Shown: in pieces, positions 49,027-58,200 of the stretch
How positions within the stretch are numbered: position 1 is the stretch's first letter
Layout: every line of letters starts with the position of its first letter
Origin: Kitasatospora sp. NBC_00458
GTDB taxonomy: Bacteria > Actinomycetota > Actinomycetes > Streptomycetales > Streptomycetaceae
NCBI RefSeq assembly: GCF_036013975.1
Contig: NZ_CP107904.1
Location: 682,001 to 746,000 of the forward strand
Length of the DNA: 64,000 bases
Reading direction: 5' to 3'
Notes under the pieces: model-generated
Told to the model about the DNA's origin: nothing
The model's input: the letters and a program-made list of their open reading frames with translations, nothing else
Databases searched by the model: none
Translations under genes and position numbers: made by a program

Positions 49027-51639
49027 ATGGACTCGAACTGGGCAGTGCTGCTCCGGGTTCTCGCCGCGGCCGCGGCACAGCCGGGGGGCGAGGCGCTCCG
49101 GAGACACCTCGCCGCCCTCCTCGGCGACGCGACGGTCGACACCGTCGGCGCGCCCGGCGCAGCGGAGGAGGACGGCCCAGCGGAGGAGGACGGCGCAGCG
49201 GACGGGGACGGCGCCGGGCCCCCGGCGGGTGCGGACCCGCTGACGACCGCGCTCGCGGCCCGGGCGGCCGCGGACCCGGACCTCGGCCGGGTGCTCGACG
49301 AGTGGGCCGCCCGGCTGCGGGACCTCTCGGCCGGCGACCCGGCATCGGCCGCCGCCCTGGCCGCCCGCCTGGCAGCCGGGACACCGGGCGAGCCCTCCCC
49401 CGAACCACCGGACGAACCGTCCCGTTACTCGGGCGACCACGTCGACTTCGGCCACGGCCTCTTCCTCGGCCCCGTGACCGGCAAGACCGAGCAGCACATC
49501 CACCTGCACGCCCCCGCGGCGGCGCCGAACGGCCGCACCCCCGTCCGCGTTCCGTCCCGACTACCTCCGGACATCGCCGACTTCACCGGCCGCTCGGAGG
49601 ACCTGCGCACCCTCGACTCGCTCTCCCGGGCGGCCGACGCGCCCGGAACGACGCCCACCGTGGTCATCTCGGCGATCGACGGCACCCCGGGCGTGGGCAA
49701 GACCACCCTCGCCGTGCACTGGGCCCACACCGCCCGCGAACGCTTCCCCGACGGACAGGTCCACCTCAACCTCCAGGGCTACGCACCGACCCCGGCCGTC
49801 AAACCGCGCCGCGCCCTCGGCGAGCTGCTCGCCCTGCTCGGGACGCCCGCCGGGGAGATCCCCGGCACGCTCGACGCACGCACCCGCGCGTACCGCGACC
49901 GCCTGGCGGACAGGCGGGTCCTGATCGTCCTGGACAACGCCGAGAACGTCGCACAGGTCCGCCCGCTGCTCCCTCTCGCCCCGGGCTGCTGCGTCGTGGT
50001 GACCAGCCGCAGCAGGATGGCCGGGCTCGCCGTCCGTGACGGCGCGCGGCTGCTCACCCTCGACGTCCTCACGCCGGAGGAGTCCCTGGCGTTCTTCGCC
50101 CGGGTGCTGACGCCGGAGCGGGTCGCCGCGGAGCGCGAGGCGGCGCTCGCGGTCGCGGAACTGTGCGGCCGCCTCCCGCTGGCGCTGCGGATCGCCGCCG
50201 TGCGGCTCGCCATGCGGCCGTCCTTCGGCTTCGCGGACGTCCGGGCCGAACTCGGCCCCGAGAGCGAACGGCTGGAGGAACTCTCGCGGGGCTCGGACGA
50301 GTACGCCGCCGTCATGCACGTCTTCTCCTGGTCCTACGACAAGCTCTCGCCGCAGCAGCGCCGGGCGTTCCGCCGGCTGGGGCTGCACCGGGGCGCCGTC
50401 ATCGGCCTGTCCGCCGCCGAGGCGGTCCTGGGCGTGTCACGCCGGGAGGCCCGCGACCTCCTCGACGCGCTGACCGAGGCGCACCTGCTGGAGGCGGAGG
50501 CACCCGGCCGGTTCCGCTTCCACGACCTGCTGCGGCTGTACGCCCAGCACCGCTGCCGCGAGGAGGAGTCCGCCCCCGACGCCCACCGGGCGGTGACCCG
50601 CCTGCTGACCTGGTACGTGGCGACGGCCGAGAACGCCGACCGCGCCCTCAACGGGGGCCGCGAACAGGTCCTCGCCCCGGTGCCGGTCCCCGAGGACGTC
50701 CGGCCCGGGGAGTTCGGCGACGCGGACGCCGCCCTCGCCTGGCTCGACGCCGAGTACGGCAACATCCTGGACGCGGCCGCACAGGCCTCCGGGGCGGGAC
50801 TGCACGTCCTGTGCTCCCGGGTGCCCATCACGCTCTGGTCGTACTTCCAGCGGCGCAGCCAGTGGCCGGAATGGCTGGAGGTCCAGCGGATCGGCCTCGC
50901 CGCCGCCCGCACCGCCGGCGACGGGCCCGCCGAGGCCTGGCTGTTGAGCGGCCTCGGCGACGTCCACGACGACCTGGAGCGGTACGACGAGGCCATCGCC
51001 TGCCACACGGAGGCGCTGGAGGCCCACCGCGCCCTCGGGGACCGCCGGGGGGAGGCGACGGACCTCAACAACCTGGGCGTCAGCCTGGACAACGCCGAGC
51101 GCTACGCGGAGGCCATCGAGCACTACGCCCTCGCCGAGCCCCTCTTCGCCGCCCTCGCCGATCCGAGCGGGCAGGCCATGGCGCTCAACAACATGGGCGC
51201 CGCGTACATGGTCATGGGCGATCTGGACCGGGCCGCCGACAGCTACCGCCGGTCGCTGGAGATCCGGCGCGGGGCGGGCGACGGCGGCTTCGGCGAGGCG
51301 ATGACCCTGCACAACCTCGGGGAGGTGCACGAACAGCGCGCGGAGTGGGAGGAGGCCGCGGACGGCTACCGCGCCGCCCTGGCTGTCCACCGGGAGGTGG
51401 GCCACCTCCGCGGCGAGGCACGGGCCCTCCACCGGCTCGGCGTGGTCCTCACGGCGCTGGGGCGGCACGACACCGCGCGGGAGAGCTGGGAGCGGGCGCT
51501 GGAGATCTTCGAGGACGTCGGGGACGTCGACGCGGACGAGGTGGCCGCGCTCCTCGACGGCGGGGCGGCGGACGGCGGGGCGGCGGACGGCGGCGGCGCA
51601 CCGGACGGCGGGGCGGCGGACGACGGCGGGGTGGTGTGA
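49027..51639 (+). CDS. NB-ARC/TPR STAND protein without DNA-binding domain
   Basis: About 870 aa. Residues 1-130 are an Ala-rich helical region with acidic low-complexity stretch; 134-153 hold YSGDHVDFGHGLFLGPVTGK; the NB-ARC domain follows with Walker A GTPGVGKTT (about 220), Walker B VLIVLDNAE (about 299), CVVVTSRS and GRLPLALRI (GLPL-type), then a winged helix (RFRFHDLLRLYAQ). From about 630 on there are TPR units (DVHDDLERYDEAIACHTEAL and similar). It resembles the NB-ARC/TPR half of AfsR/SARP regulators but lacks their DNA-binding domain. The shared motif with the nucleosidase encoded back-to-back suggests joint signalling. The C-terminus is a DGGAA repeat tail. The ATG follows AGGGG at about 6 nt. 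Confidence 0.87.
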   Translation: MDSNWAVLLRVLAAAAAQPGGEALRRHLAALLGDATVDTVGAPGAAEEDGPAEEDGAADGDGAGPPAGADPLTTALAARAAADPDLGRVLDEWAARLRDLSAGDPASAAALAARLAAGTPGEPSPEPPDEPSRYSGDHVDFGHGLFLGPVTGKTEQHIHLHAPAAAPNGRTPVRVPSRLPPDIADFTGRSEDLRTLDSLSRAADAPGTTPTVVISAIDGTPGVGKTTLAVHWAHTARERFPDGQVHLNLQGYAPTPAVKPRRALGELLALLGTPAGEIPGTLDARTRAYRDRLADRRVLIVLDNAENVAQVRPLLPLAPGCCVVVTSRSRMAGLAVRDGARLLTLDVLTPEESLAFFARVLTPERVAAEREAALAVAELCGRLPLALRIAAVRLAMRPSFGFADVRAELGPESERLEELSRGSDEYAAVMHVFSWSYDKLSPQQRRAFRRLGLHRGAVIGLSAAEAVLGVSRREARDLLDALTEAHLLEAEAPGRFRFHDLLRLYAQHRCREEESAPDAHRAVTRLLTWYVATAENADRALNGGREQVLAPVPVPEDVRPGEFGDADAALAWLDAEYGNILDAAAQASGAGLHVLCSRVPITLWSYFQRRSQWPEWLEVQRIGLAAARTAGDGPAEAWLLSGLGDVHDDLERYDEAIACHTEALEAHRALGDRRGEATDLNNLGVSLDNAERYAEAIEHYALAEPLFAALADPSGQAMALNNMGAAYMVMGDLDRAADSYRRSLEIRRGAGDGGFGEAMTLHNLGEVHEQRAEWEEAADGYRAALAVHREVGHLRGEARALHRLGVVLTALGRHDTARESWERALEIFEDVGDVDADEVAALLDGGAADGGAADGGGAPDGGAADDGGVV

Positions 51640-51799
51640 GCCGCGCGTGGTCGGCCGGACTGCGGCCCCGACGACTCACCCGCGCACGGCCCGGGTAGGA
51701 AGCAGTACCGGGGTCGTCCGGTGGCAGGGCTCGCCGGACCGCCGGCTCGTCGGACCGCCGGCTCGTCGGACTCGTCGGACTCGTCGGAGGGGGAAGGGC

Positions 51800-52462
51800 A
51801 TGCTGGGGGAAGCAGGAGCGGGGCAGGGGTCCGCGCCGCCGCCGGGGACCGGGCTGACCGCCGGGCAGTTGCTCCTGGCGGAGTACCAGAGCGTCAAGGA
51901 CGAGCAGAAGGCCCGCATCGGGTTCCGGGACAACCTCCTGTACGTGACGCTCGCGGCCGTGGCCGGTCTGGTGGCCGTGGCCGCGCAGACGGGGAGGACG
52001 CCCGTCCTGCTCGCGCTGCCGCCGGTGTGCGTCGTGCTGGGCTGGACCTACCTGGTGAACGACGAGAAGATCTCGGCGATCGGGCGCTACGTCCGCACCC
52101 GGCTCGCCCCACGGCTCGGGGAGCTGGCGGGAGCCGGGGCCGACGGGGCGGTCTTCGGCTGGGAGGACGCCCACCGGAGTGACGCCCGCCACCGGATGCG
52201 CAAGATCGTCCAGTGTGCGGTGGACCTGGGCGCCTTCTGCGGGGTGCCGCTGGCCGCCCTCGTCGGCTACTGGGCGGGCGCGGAGCCCCGGGCGCTCCTG
52301 CTGGCGCTGTCGGTGGTGGAGGCGGTCGCCGTGGCGGCGCTGGCGGTCCACTTCGTCGTCTACGCCCTGCCCTTCCCCTCCCCGGCGGCGGCCCCGGCAC
52401 CCGCTCCCCCGCCGTCCCCGGCGGGGTCCTCGGCGGTGCGCCCGGCGCCGGCCGCCGACTGA
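51800..52462 (+). CDS. Four-helix membrane protein next to the NB-ARC gene
   Basis: About 220 aa. A short soluble start (LTAGQLLLAEYQSVKDEQKARIGFRDN) leads into two helices (about 50-98), a soluble stretch (about 99-140), two more helices, and a Pro/Ala-rich tail. VCVVLGWTYLVNDEKISAIGRYV is a conserved-looking segment I have the impression of seeing in actinomycete proteins next to STAND genes, but no named family is certain. It follows the NB-ARC gene by 160 bp on the same strand. A membrane effector or anchor for the neighbouring system is possible by position only. The ATG is preceded by GGAGGGGGAAGGGC. Confidence 0.72.
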   Translation: MLGEAGAGQGSAPPPGTGLTAGQLLLAEYQSVKDEQKARIGFRDNLLYVTLAAVAGLVAVAAQTGRTPVLLALPPVCVVLGWTYLVNDEKISAIGRYVRTRLAPRLGELAGAGADGAVFGWEDAHRSDARHRMRKIVQCAVDLGAFCGVPLAALVGYWAGAEPRALLLALSVVEAVAVAALAVHFVVYALPFPSPAAAPAPAPPPSPAGSSAVRPAPAAD

Positions 52463-52525
52463 CGGACGCTCCCGCACCGCCCGCACGACGTACGGGTCCC
52501 CGGCCGGCCGCCGGTTGGGGGGCCG

Positions 52526-53602
52526 TCAGGGATCGGGGGCGGGCTGCGCGGCGGACAGGAAGCCGAGGAGGTCGAACGGCCCCCGCGCCGGGAGCGCGCG
52601 GCGGTGCAGGGCGGCCAGCATGGCGGCGACCGCGGTGGTGACCGGGGTGCCGCCGGCCCGCTGTTCGACCCAGTGCCAGTCGCCGTCGGGGTTGACCTCC
52701 AGGAAGACCGGCGTTCCGGCGCTGACGAGGAAGTCGAACGCCCCGTAGTGGAGCGACATCGCGGCGGCCAGCGTCCTGGTGGCGGCGGCCACCGCGGGCG
52801 GCGCCGTGACGGGGTGCACCCCGACCCGCCCGGGTGCCGTCCAGGGGTCGGCCGGCGCCGTCTTGGCGACGCGGAAGGCGTGCAGCCGCCCCGCCGCGTA
52901 GTAGACGCGCAGCTCCTCCTCGTGCTCGACGTACTCCTGCACGACGACGGGCGGGCCGGGGCCGGGGCCCGGGTCCGCGGAGGGGTCGTCGCGCTCCACG
53001 ACGGTGGGGAAGATCCCGTTCAGCAGGCCCGGCTCCGGTTCCACGAAGTGGTGGTGGGCCGCCTTGACGACCAGCCGCGGGCAGTCGAACTCGCCCCGGG
53101 CGCGGTGCGGGTCGGTGGTCAGCAGGGTGCGCGGGACGGCGATCCGGTGGCGCCGGGCGAGCTCCAGCTGGGCGAGCAGCCCCGGCCGGGTCGCGCGGAG
53201 CGCCGTCCCGGAGACCGCCGCCAGCTGGTCGGCCGCGGCCTGCCAGGACTCGCGCAGGAACACCGTGCGGGCCGGCTCCCCCGTGCTCCCGATCGCGGAC
53301 GCCGAGAAGTGCCTGATCCACGTCACGGTGGGGGTCAGCCGGCGGCCGTTGAGCCGGACCGTCCGGCGCTCGGGGTCGACGAGCAGGTCGGCGGCGCCGA
53401 GCTCGTCGGCGTTCAGCCGGGCCGACCGGACGCCCGCCGCGCCCAGCAGCGCCTGCACCCGTTCCAGGCCGCTGTCGCAGGCACGGCTGAGCAGCAGCAC
53501 GGCCGGGACCGGACGGGGCCGGGCGTCGACGGTGCGGCCCGGCGGGGAGGGCCGGGCCGCCTGGGGGAGCTGGGCGAGGAAGGCCGCGAGGCCGTCGGCC
53601 AT
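52526..53602 (-). CDS. ATP-grasp ligase (peptide-maturase-like)
   Basis: About 358 aa. The N-terminal half (VPAVLLLSRACDSGLERVQALL, LNADELGAADLLV) is a pre-ATP-grasp region; the ATP-grasp fold follows with RLVVKAAHHHFVEP, VVVQEYVEHEEELRVYYAAGRL and the metal-binding end FLEVNPDGDW (about 310). This layout matches the ATP-grasp proteins that ligate side chains in RiPP maturation (MvdC/MvdD and TgmB types) as well as related amino-acid ligases. It is the last gene of a coupled operon with a radical SAM enzyme and a subtilase, which favours peptide modification. The ATG has AGGGG upstream. The substrate is unknown and no precursor was seen. Confidence 0.82.
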   Translation of the reverse strand: MADGLAAFLAQLPQAARPSPPGRTVDARPRPVPAVLLLSRACDSGLERVQALLGAAGVRSARLNADELGAADLLVDPERRTVRLNGRRLTPTVTWIRHFSASAIGSTGEPARTVFLRESWQAAADQLAAVSGTALRATRPGLLAQLELARRHRIAVPRTLLTTDPHRARGEFDCPRLVVKAAHHHFVEPEPGLLNGIFPTVVERDDPSADPGPGPGPPVVVQEYVEHEEELRVYYAAGRLHAFRVAKTAPADPWTAPGRVGVHPVTAPPAVAAATRTLAAAMSLHYGAFDFLVSAGTPVFLEVNPDGDWHWVEQRAGGTPVTTAVAAMLAALHRRALPARGPFDLLGFLSAAQPAPDP

Positions 53603-53704
53603 CGCGGTCAGCCCCTGCCCTCGACCCGGCCGCGGTGGCGGTGGCGGTGACCGTAGGGGTGGCGGCGGTCGGCGGCACCGGCCCGGCGGAGGCGACCGGC
53701 GGCG

Positions 53705-54358
53705 TCAGGCACGGCCGTCGCCGAGCAGTTCGTCCGCCATGGTCAGGAGCTTGGTCACCGTCGCGGCCACCTGTTCGGACGCCAGCGGCAGCCGTTCCGC
53801 GACCCTCCGCAGCAGCACCAGGTCCGGCTGCGGGGGCGCGGACCTCGCCGCCTCCGCCCGGGCGGCGCGGTCCGCGTCCAGGGAGCGGAGCCGGACGATC
53901 AGCTCCAGCACCGTCGCCATCTCGGTGGCCAGCAGCCCCAGGGAGGCCATGTCCCCGAGGTCGCACCGCTCGCGGCTGTCACGGTCCAGCACCGACAGCA
54001 CGCCGATGCAGTCGCCGTCGCAGATGAGCGGCGCGGCCATGATGCTGCGCGGCACGTAGCCGGTGGACTCCGCCGCGCTCCGGGCGAACTGGGGGCTGTC
54101 CGCCACGTCGTCGATCACCACCGGCTGGCCGGACAGCATCGCCCAGCCGGCGATGCCCGTCCCGCTCGGGAAGCTCGTCCCGAGCAGGGTGTGCTCGCCC
54201 TCGCCGGCGACCGCCTCGAAGACCAGGTCCCCACTGTCCTGGTCCACCAGGAGTACGGAGGCGGCCGCGGCGCCGAAGACGCTGCGGGCGACCTCCACGA
54301 TCGACTGGAGCAGTCTTCGTTGCGGGATGTCGGCACCCTCCAGGGGGTCAGTCGACAC
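53705..54358 (-). CDS. GAF-domain protein
   Basis: About 217 aa. Residues 15-155 form a GAF domain (VLLVDQDSGDLVFEAVAGEGE, GTGIAGWAMLSGQPVVIDDV, APLICDGDCIGVLSVLDRD), a small-molecule sensor fold. The C-terminal 50 residues are helical and end without a catalytic domain. The GTG at 54358 has GGAGG 5 nt upstream; the frame overlaps the subtilase stop at 54348, so translation is coupled. As a lone GAF protein it may sense a nucleotide or ligand for the neighbouring enzymes; a link to the cyclase encoded two genes upstream is attractive but untested. Confidence 0.83.
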   Translation of the reverse strand: MSTDPLEGADIPQRRLLQSIVEVARSVFGAAAASVLLVDQDSGDLVFEAVAGEGEHTLLGTSFPSGTGIAGWAMLSGQPVVIDDVADSPQFARSAAESTGYVPRSIMAAPLICDGDCIGVLSVLDRDSRERCDLGDMASLGLLATEMATVLELIVRLRSLDADRAARAEAARSAPPQPDLVLLRRVAERLPLASEQVAATVTKLLTMADELLGDGRA

Positions 54359-55223
54359 GCGCACCTCCCTCGGGTACGGCTACGTTCTCGGCGGCCAGGT
54401 AGAGGACGGACTTGAGCTGGAACGGCGTGAGCGCGCGGTGCTTGCTGAGGATCAGCGCGCAGATGCCCGCGATGTGCGGTGTGGCGAAGCTGTTGCCGGT
54501 GCTGAGCAGGCGGCGGCCGCCCGGCCCGGCCACCGGGACCCGGACGCCCCGTGCGTAGAACTCGACCGGCGGCGACGGGTTGTAGTAGTAGGTCATCGGG
54601 CTGGGACTGTCGTGGCTGGCCACCGAGATGACCGAGGCGAACGGCCACGGGTAGCTGTGGACCGGCATGTTGTGCGCCGACGCGACGATGACGCAGCGCC
54701 GGAAGTACGCGGCGTCCGACAGGTCGCGCAGCGCGTCGCGGAACGCCGGTTTCGTCGTCGAGAGGCTCATGTTGATGACGTCGAAACCCTCGTCGATGGC
54801 CCAGGTCAGCCCGGCCAGCAGGGCCGCGCCGCTGCCGTGTCCACCGCCGGACAGCACCCGCACCGAGGTCAGCGACACGGCGGGGGCGATGGCCCTGATC
54901 ACGCTCGCACAGGCGGTGCCGTGCCCCGCCGGGTCGCCCGGTTCGGTCGGGGTGACGACGAGTTCGCCGTCCTCGCCCTTGACGACGTCCATGGCGCGGT
55001 CGAGCCCGCCGACGAGCGGGTGGTCGGCGTCCACGCCGCTGTCGAGCACGCAGACGCGGACACCGGAGCCGTCCGCGTCGCCCCACGCCCACTCCCGGGT
55101 GACCTCGGCGAGCGGGCTGACGGCGAACGGCTCCTGCGGCACCACGGAGACGGGCATGCTCCACGCGGGTACACCGGGGAAGTGGTCGCGCGGCGGGCGG
55201 CGCCAGGGCGGGAGGTCAGTCAT
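54348..55223 (-). CDS. S8 subtilisin-like serine protease, no signal peptide
   Basis: About 291 aa. The catalytic triad is visible: Asp61 (VLDSGVDADH), His101 (GHGTACAS) and Ser245 (GNSFATPHIAG), with the oxyanion Asn near 185. It starts MTDLPPWRRPPRDHF with no signal peptide and no propeptide of the secreted subtilase type, so it is probably cytoplasmic. Cytoplasmic subtilases encoded among peptide-modifying enzymes often remove leader peptides (PatA/PatG-like); that role here is inferred. Start overlaps the stop of the cyclase-ATPase gene by 8 nt, and its end overlaps the GAF gene. Confidence 0.88.
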   Translation of the reverse strand: MTDLPPWRRPPRDHFPGVPAWSMPVSVVPQEPFAVSPLAEVTREWAWGDADGSGVRVCVLDSGVDADHPLVGGLDRAMDVVKGEDGELVVTPTEPGDPAGHGTACASVIRAIAPAVSLTSVRVLSGGGHGSGAALLAGLTWAIDEGFDVINMSLSTTKPAFRDALRDLSDAAYFRRCVIVASAHNMPVHSYPWPFASVISVASHDSPSPMTYYYNPSPPVEFYARGVRVPVAGPGGRRLLSTGNSFATPHIAGICALILSKHRALTPFQLKSVLYLAAENVAVPEGGARVD

Positions 55224-58200
55224 CGGCCCCGGCCTCCTCCCCCGGCCCGGCGGCGCCGGCCGGCCCGGCGGCGCCGACCCCGGTGCCCGGCCCGCCGTCC
55301 GCCGCTCCGCCGTCCGCCGCTCCGCCGGCCGTCCCCGGCTCGTGGGCGGCGAGCCACTCCCGGACCCGTCCGGCGGGAAGTGCGGCGCCCTTCGCCTCGA
55401 ACATGCGCAATGCCTCAGCCCCTTCAGCCCTCGCGCGTTCCGTCATCCCGGCCGCTTCGAGCACGACCGCCAGGTCGAGGAGCGTCTCCCCGGTCAGGCA
55501 CAGGTCGTCGCACCGGGCCACCAGGGTCCGCGCCGCCACGGCCTGGGCGACCGCCTCCTCGTGACGGCCCAGGACCGAGGCGAGCCGGCCGCGCAGCGCG
55601 GCCTCGCCCAGCCGCGCCCGCAGACCCGCCCCCTCGGCGTCCCCGACCCCGGCGCCACCGGCCTCACCGGCCTCACCGGCCTCACCGGCACCATCGCCGT
55701 GCCCGGGCGGGTCGAGCCGGTCGAGGGCGGACCCGGCGGCGGCGGTCCGGCCCTGGGCGAACAGCTCCCGGGCGATCGCGACCTCGGTGTTCCGGGTGTC
55801 GGTCGCGTGCTCCGAGGTGCGGAGCACGCTCAGGCTCTGCCGGTACCGCGCCTCGGCCACGTCGTGCGCACCGGCCAGCGACTCCACGAAACCGGCGGTG
55901 TCCAGCACCACCGCGTCGGCCAGGTCGGCGTGGACGTCACGCGAGTAGGTCAGCGCCTCCGCCACGGTGCGCCGGGCGCCGTCCAGGTCGCCGCCGAGGG
56001 CCTCCAGGTGCGCCCTGGTCACCAGGACCGGGATGAGCAGCGACCGGCTCGCCGCGAACCGTGTGCCGAGCGCCGAGCAGAGCTTCAGTCCGGCGGCCAC
56101 CGGCATCGGCGTCCACTGCGCCAACTCGCAGACGGCGCAGAGCAGTCGGTCCTCGTGGTAGCCGTCCCCCAGGGCCCGCGCCCGGGACAGCGCGCGGCCG
56201 AACGACTCCGCCGCCGACGCCGCTCGTTCGGCGACGAGTTCGAGATGGGCGAGCAGTTCGTGCAGCCGGCACCAGCTGAGGTCGTCCTCGGGATCGTGCT
56301 CCAGCTCCGCCGCGATCCGCGCCGCGTCCGCCGCCACGGAGGCGGGTGGTGCGAGCCCCAGCCGGAGCGCGACGATCCCGCGCTGGACCGCCAGGGTGAC
56401 CGCGGACCGGCGGTCACCCGGCAGCGCGGCCTGCGCCGCCGCGAGCGCGGACCGGCACCGCCCCTCGTCCTGGAGCCAGATCCCGGCGTCGCAGACATGC
56501 AGCGCGAGCGCCGTGTGGCGGGGATCGCCCGACGGCAGCAGATCCCTTGCCCGCTCCAGGAGTTGGACGGCCGCCGGCAGGTCCTTGCGGGCCAGCGCGT
56601 GCATGCCCTCGGCGATCAGGATGTCCGCCGCCGCCCCGGCCAGCCGCGGCAGCTGCGGGTCCCCCGGCCGCAGTTGGCGGCGCAGCCGGCAGGTCGCCTC
56701 GACGTGGTAGGCCACGGCCATCGCGTCCTGCGGCAGCTCCCCGGCGTACCGCTCGGCGAGGAAGTCGTGCCAGCGCTCGCGCCGGGTCTTCGGGGTGAAC
56801 TCGTAGGCGGTGTCGCGCAGCAGGGCCTGGGCGAAGCGGAAGGAGCCGGCCGGGCCGCGTTCGAGGAACCGCCGCCGGACCAGCCGCGCCGTCGCCCCGT
56901 CCGACTCGGCGGGGCCGATGCCGTCCGCCTCGGCCATCACGCACAGCAGCTCCCGGGTGAACTCGCGCCCGATCACGGCGGCCAGCTCCAGCAGCCCCCG
57001 CTCGGTGGCGGGCAGTTGGTCCAGCCGGGCGCCCAGCATCGCCTGGATCGTGGGCGGGACGTGCGTACCGGGGGCGGTCTCGGCGAACACGTCCATGAGC
57101 TGCTCGGCGAAGAGCGGGTTGCCGTCACACAGGGTGGCGACCCGGGTGTTGACCTCCTGGAGATCCTGCGGATAGACGTCGCCGACCAGCGCCAGCTCCC
57201 CCACCAGGGAGGCGATCTGATCGTCCGTCATCGGACCGAGTTCGAGCGTCGTCGCACCGGGCTTCCCGCCGCCCCATCCGCTGCGGGCCTCCAGGAGTTC
57301 GGGCCGGGCGACGCACAACAGCAGGACGGGGACACCGCGCAGCCAGGTGGCGACCTCGTCGATCAGGTTCAGCAGGGTCTCCTCCGACCAATGCAGGTCG
57401 TCCCAGACCATGACCACCGACCGTTCGCGGCCGAGGACCTCCAGGAGGTGCCGCACCGCCCACGCGATGTCGTCGACACCGGCCTGACCGGAACTCCCCT
57501 CCTGGTCCACGATCGTGCCGAGCGTGCGCGCCGCCAGGCCGTGCGACGGCGCCGCCGGTGCGCCGCCCCCGGTGCGCGCGGAGTCGTCCTCCAGCAGCCG
57601 GGTGAGCGCCGGCCAGCCGCCGGGGAGCGAGCCCAGCATCTCGGCCAGCGGCCGGTAGGTGATCCCCCGGCCGTAGGCGGAGCAGCGTCCGGCGAGCACG
57701 GTGACCTCGCCGTCCGGCAGGGACGCGAGGAACTCCCTTACCAGGCGCGACTTTCCTATGCCGGGCACGCCGACGACGGTGGCGAGGCAGACCTGTCGGC
57801 GCTGCCGGGAGCGCCGGAAGCCGCGTTCCAGCTCCTCCAGCTCGTCGGTACGGCCGATGAACGGGGTGACCGGCCCGGAGAGGTCGGCCGCCGGCTCCGG
57901 GGCGGTCACCCGCCAGGCGGGCACCGGGCGGGCCTTGCCCTTCACCTGCAGCGGAGCGACCGGCTCGATGCCGACCTGCCAGCGCACCATCGCGGCCGTG
58001 TCCGCGCACAGCAGCACCTCGCCCGGCCGGGCGGCCGTCTGCAGCCTGGCGGCCGTGTTGACGGAGTCGCCGACGACGCGGAAGTCGTCCCCGGGTCTGG
58101 TGATCACCACGACGTTGCCGGTGCAGATGCCGGCCCGCGCCTCCAGCTTCACCTGGTACCGGGCGCCGAGTTCGGCGGTGAGGCCGGCCAGAGCCGCGAG

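Noticed and set aside
47595..49142. N-terminal extension of the NACHT protein through the nucleosidase gene
   Set aside because: The extra residues are an out-of-frame reading of the nucleosidase gene. The ATG at 47594 with the ATGA overlap explains the real start.
49027..51639. NB-ARC/TPR protein as a SARP-type pathway activator
   Set aside because: The N-terminus has no OmpR-like winged helix or BTAD domain, only an Ala-rich region and the 20-residue motif shared with the nucleosidase.
53603..53704. Small peptide gene (possible precursor) between the GAF and ATP-grasp genes
   Set aside because: The 102-bp gap holds only Thr/Ala-rich readings without a start, ribosome binding site and stop in proper order.
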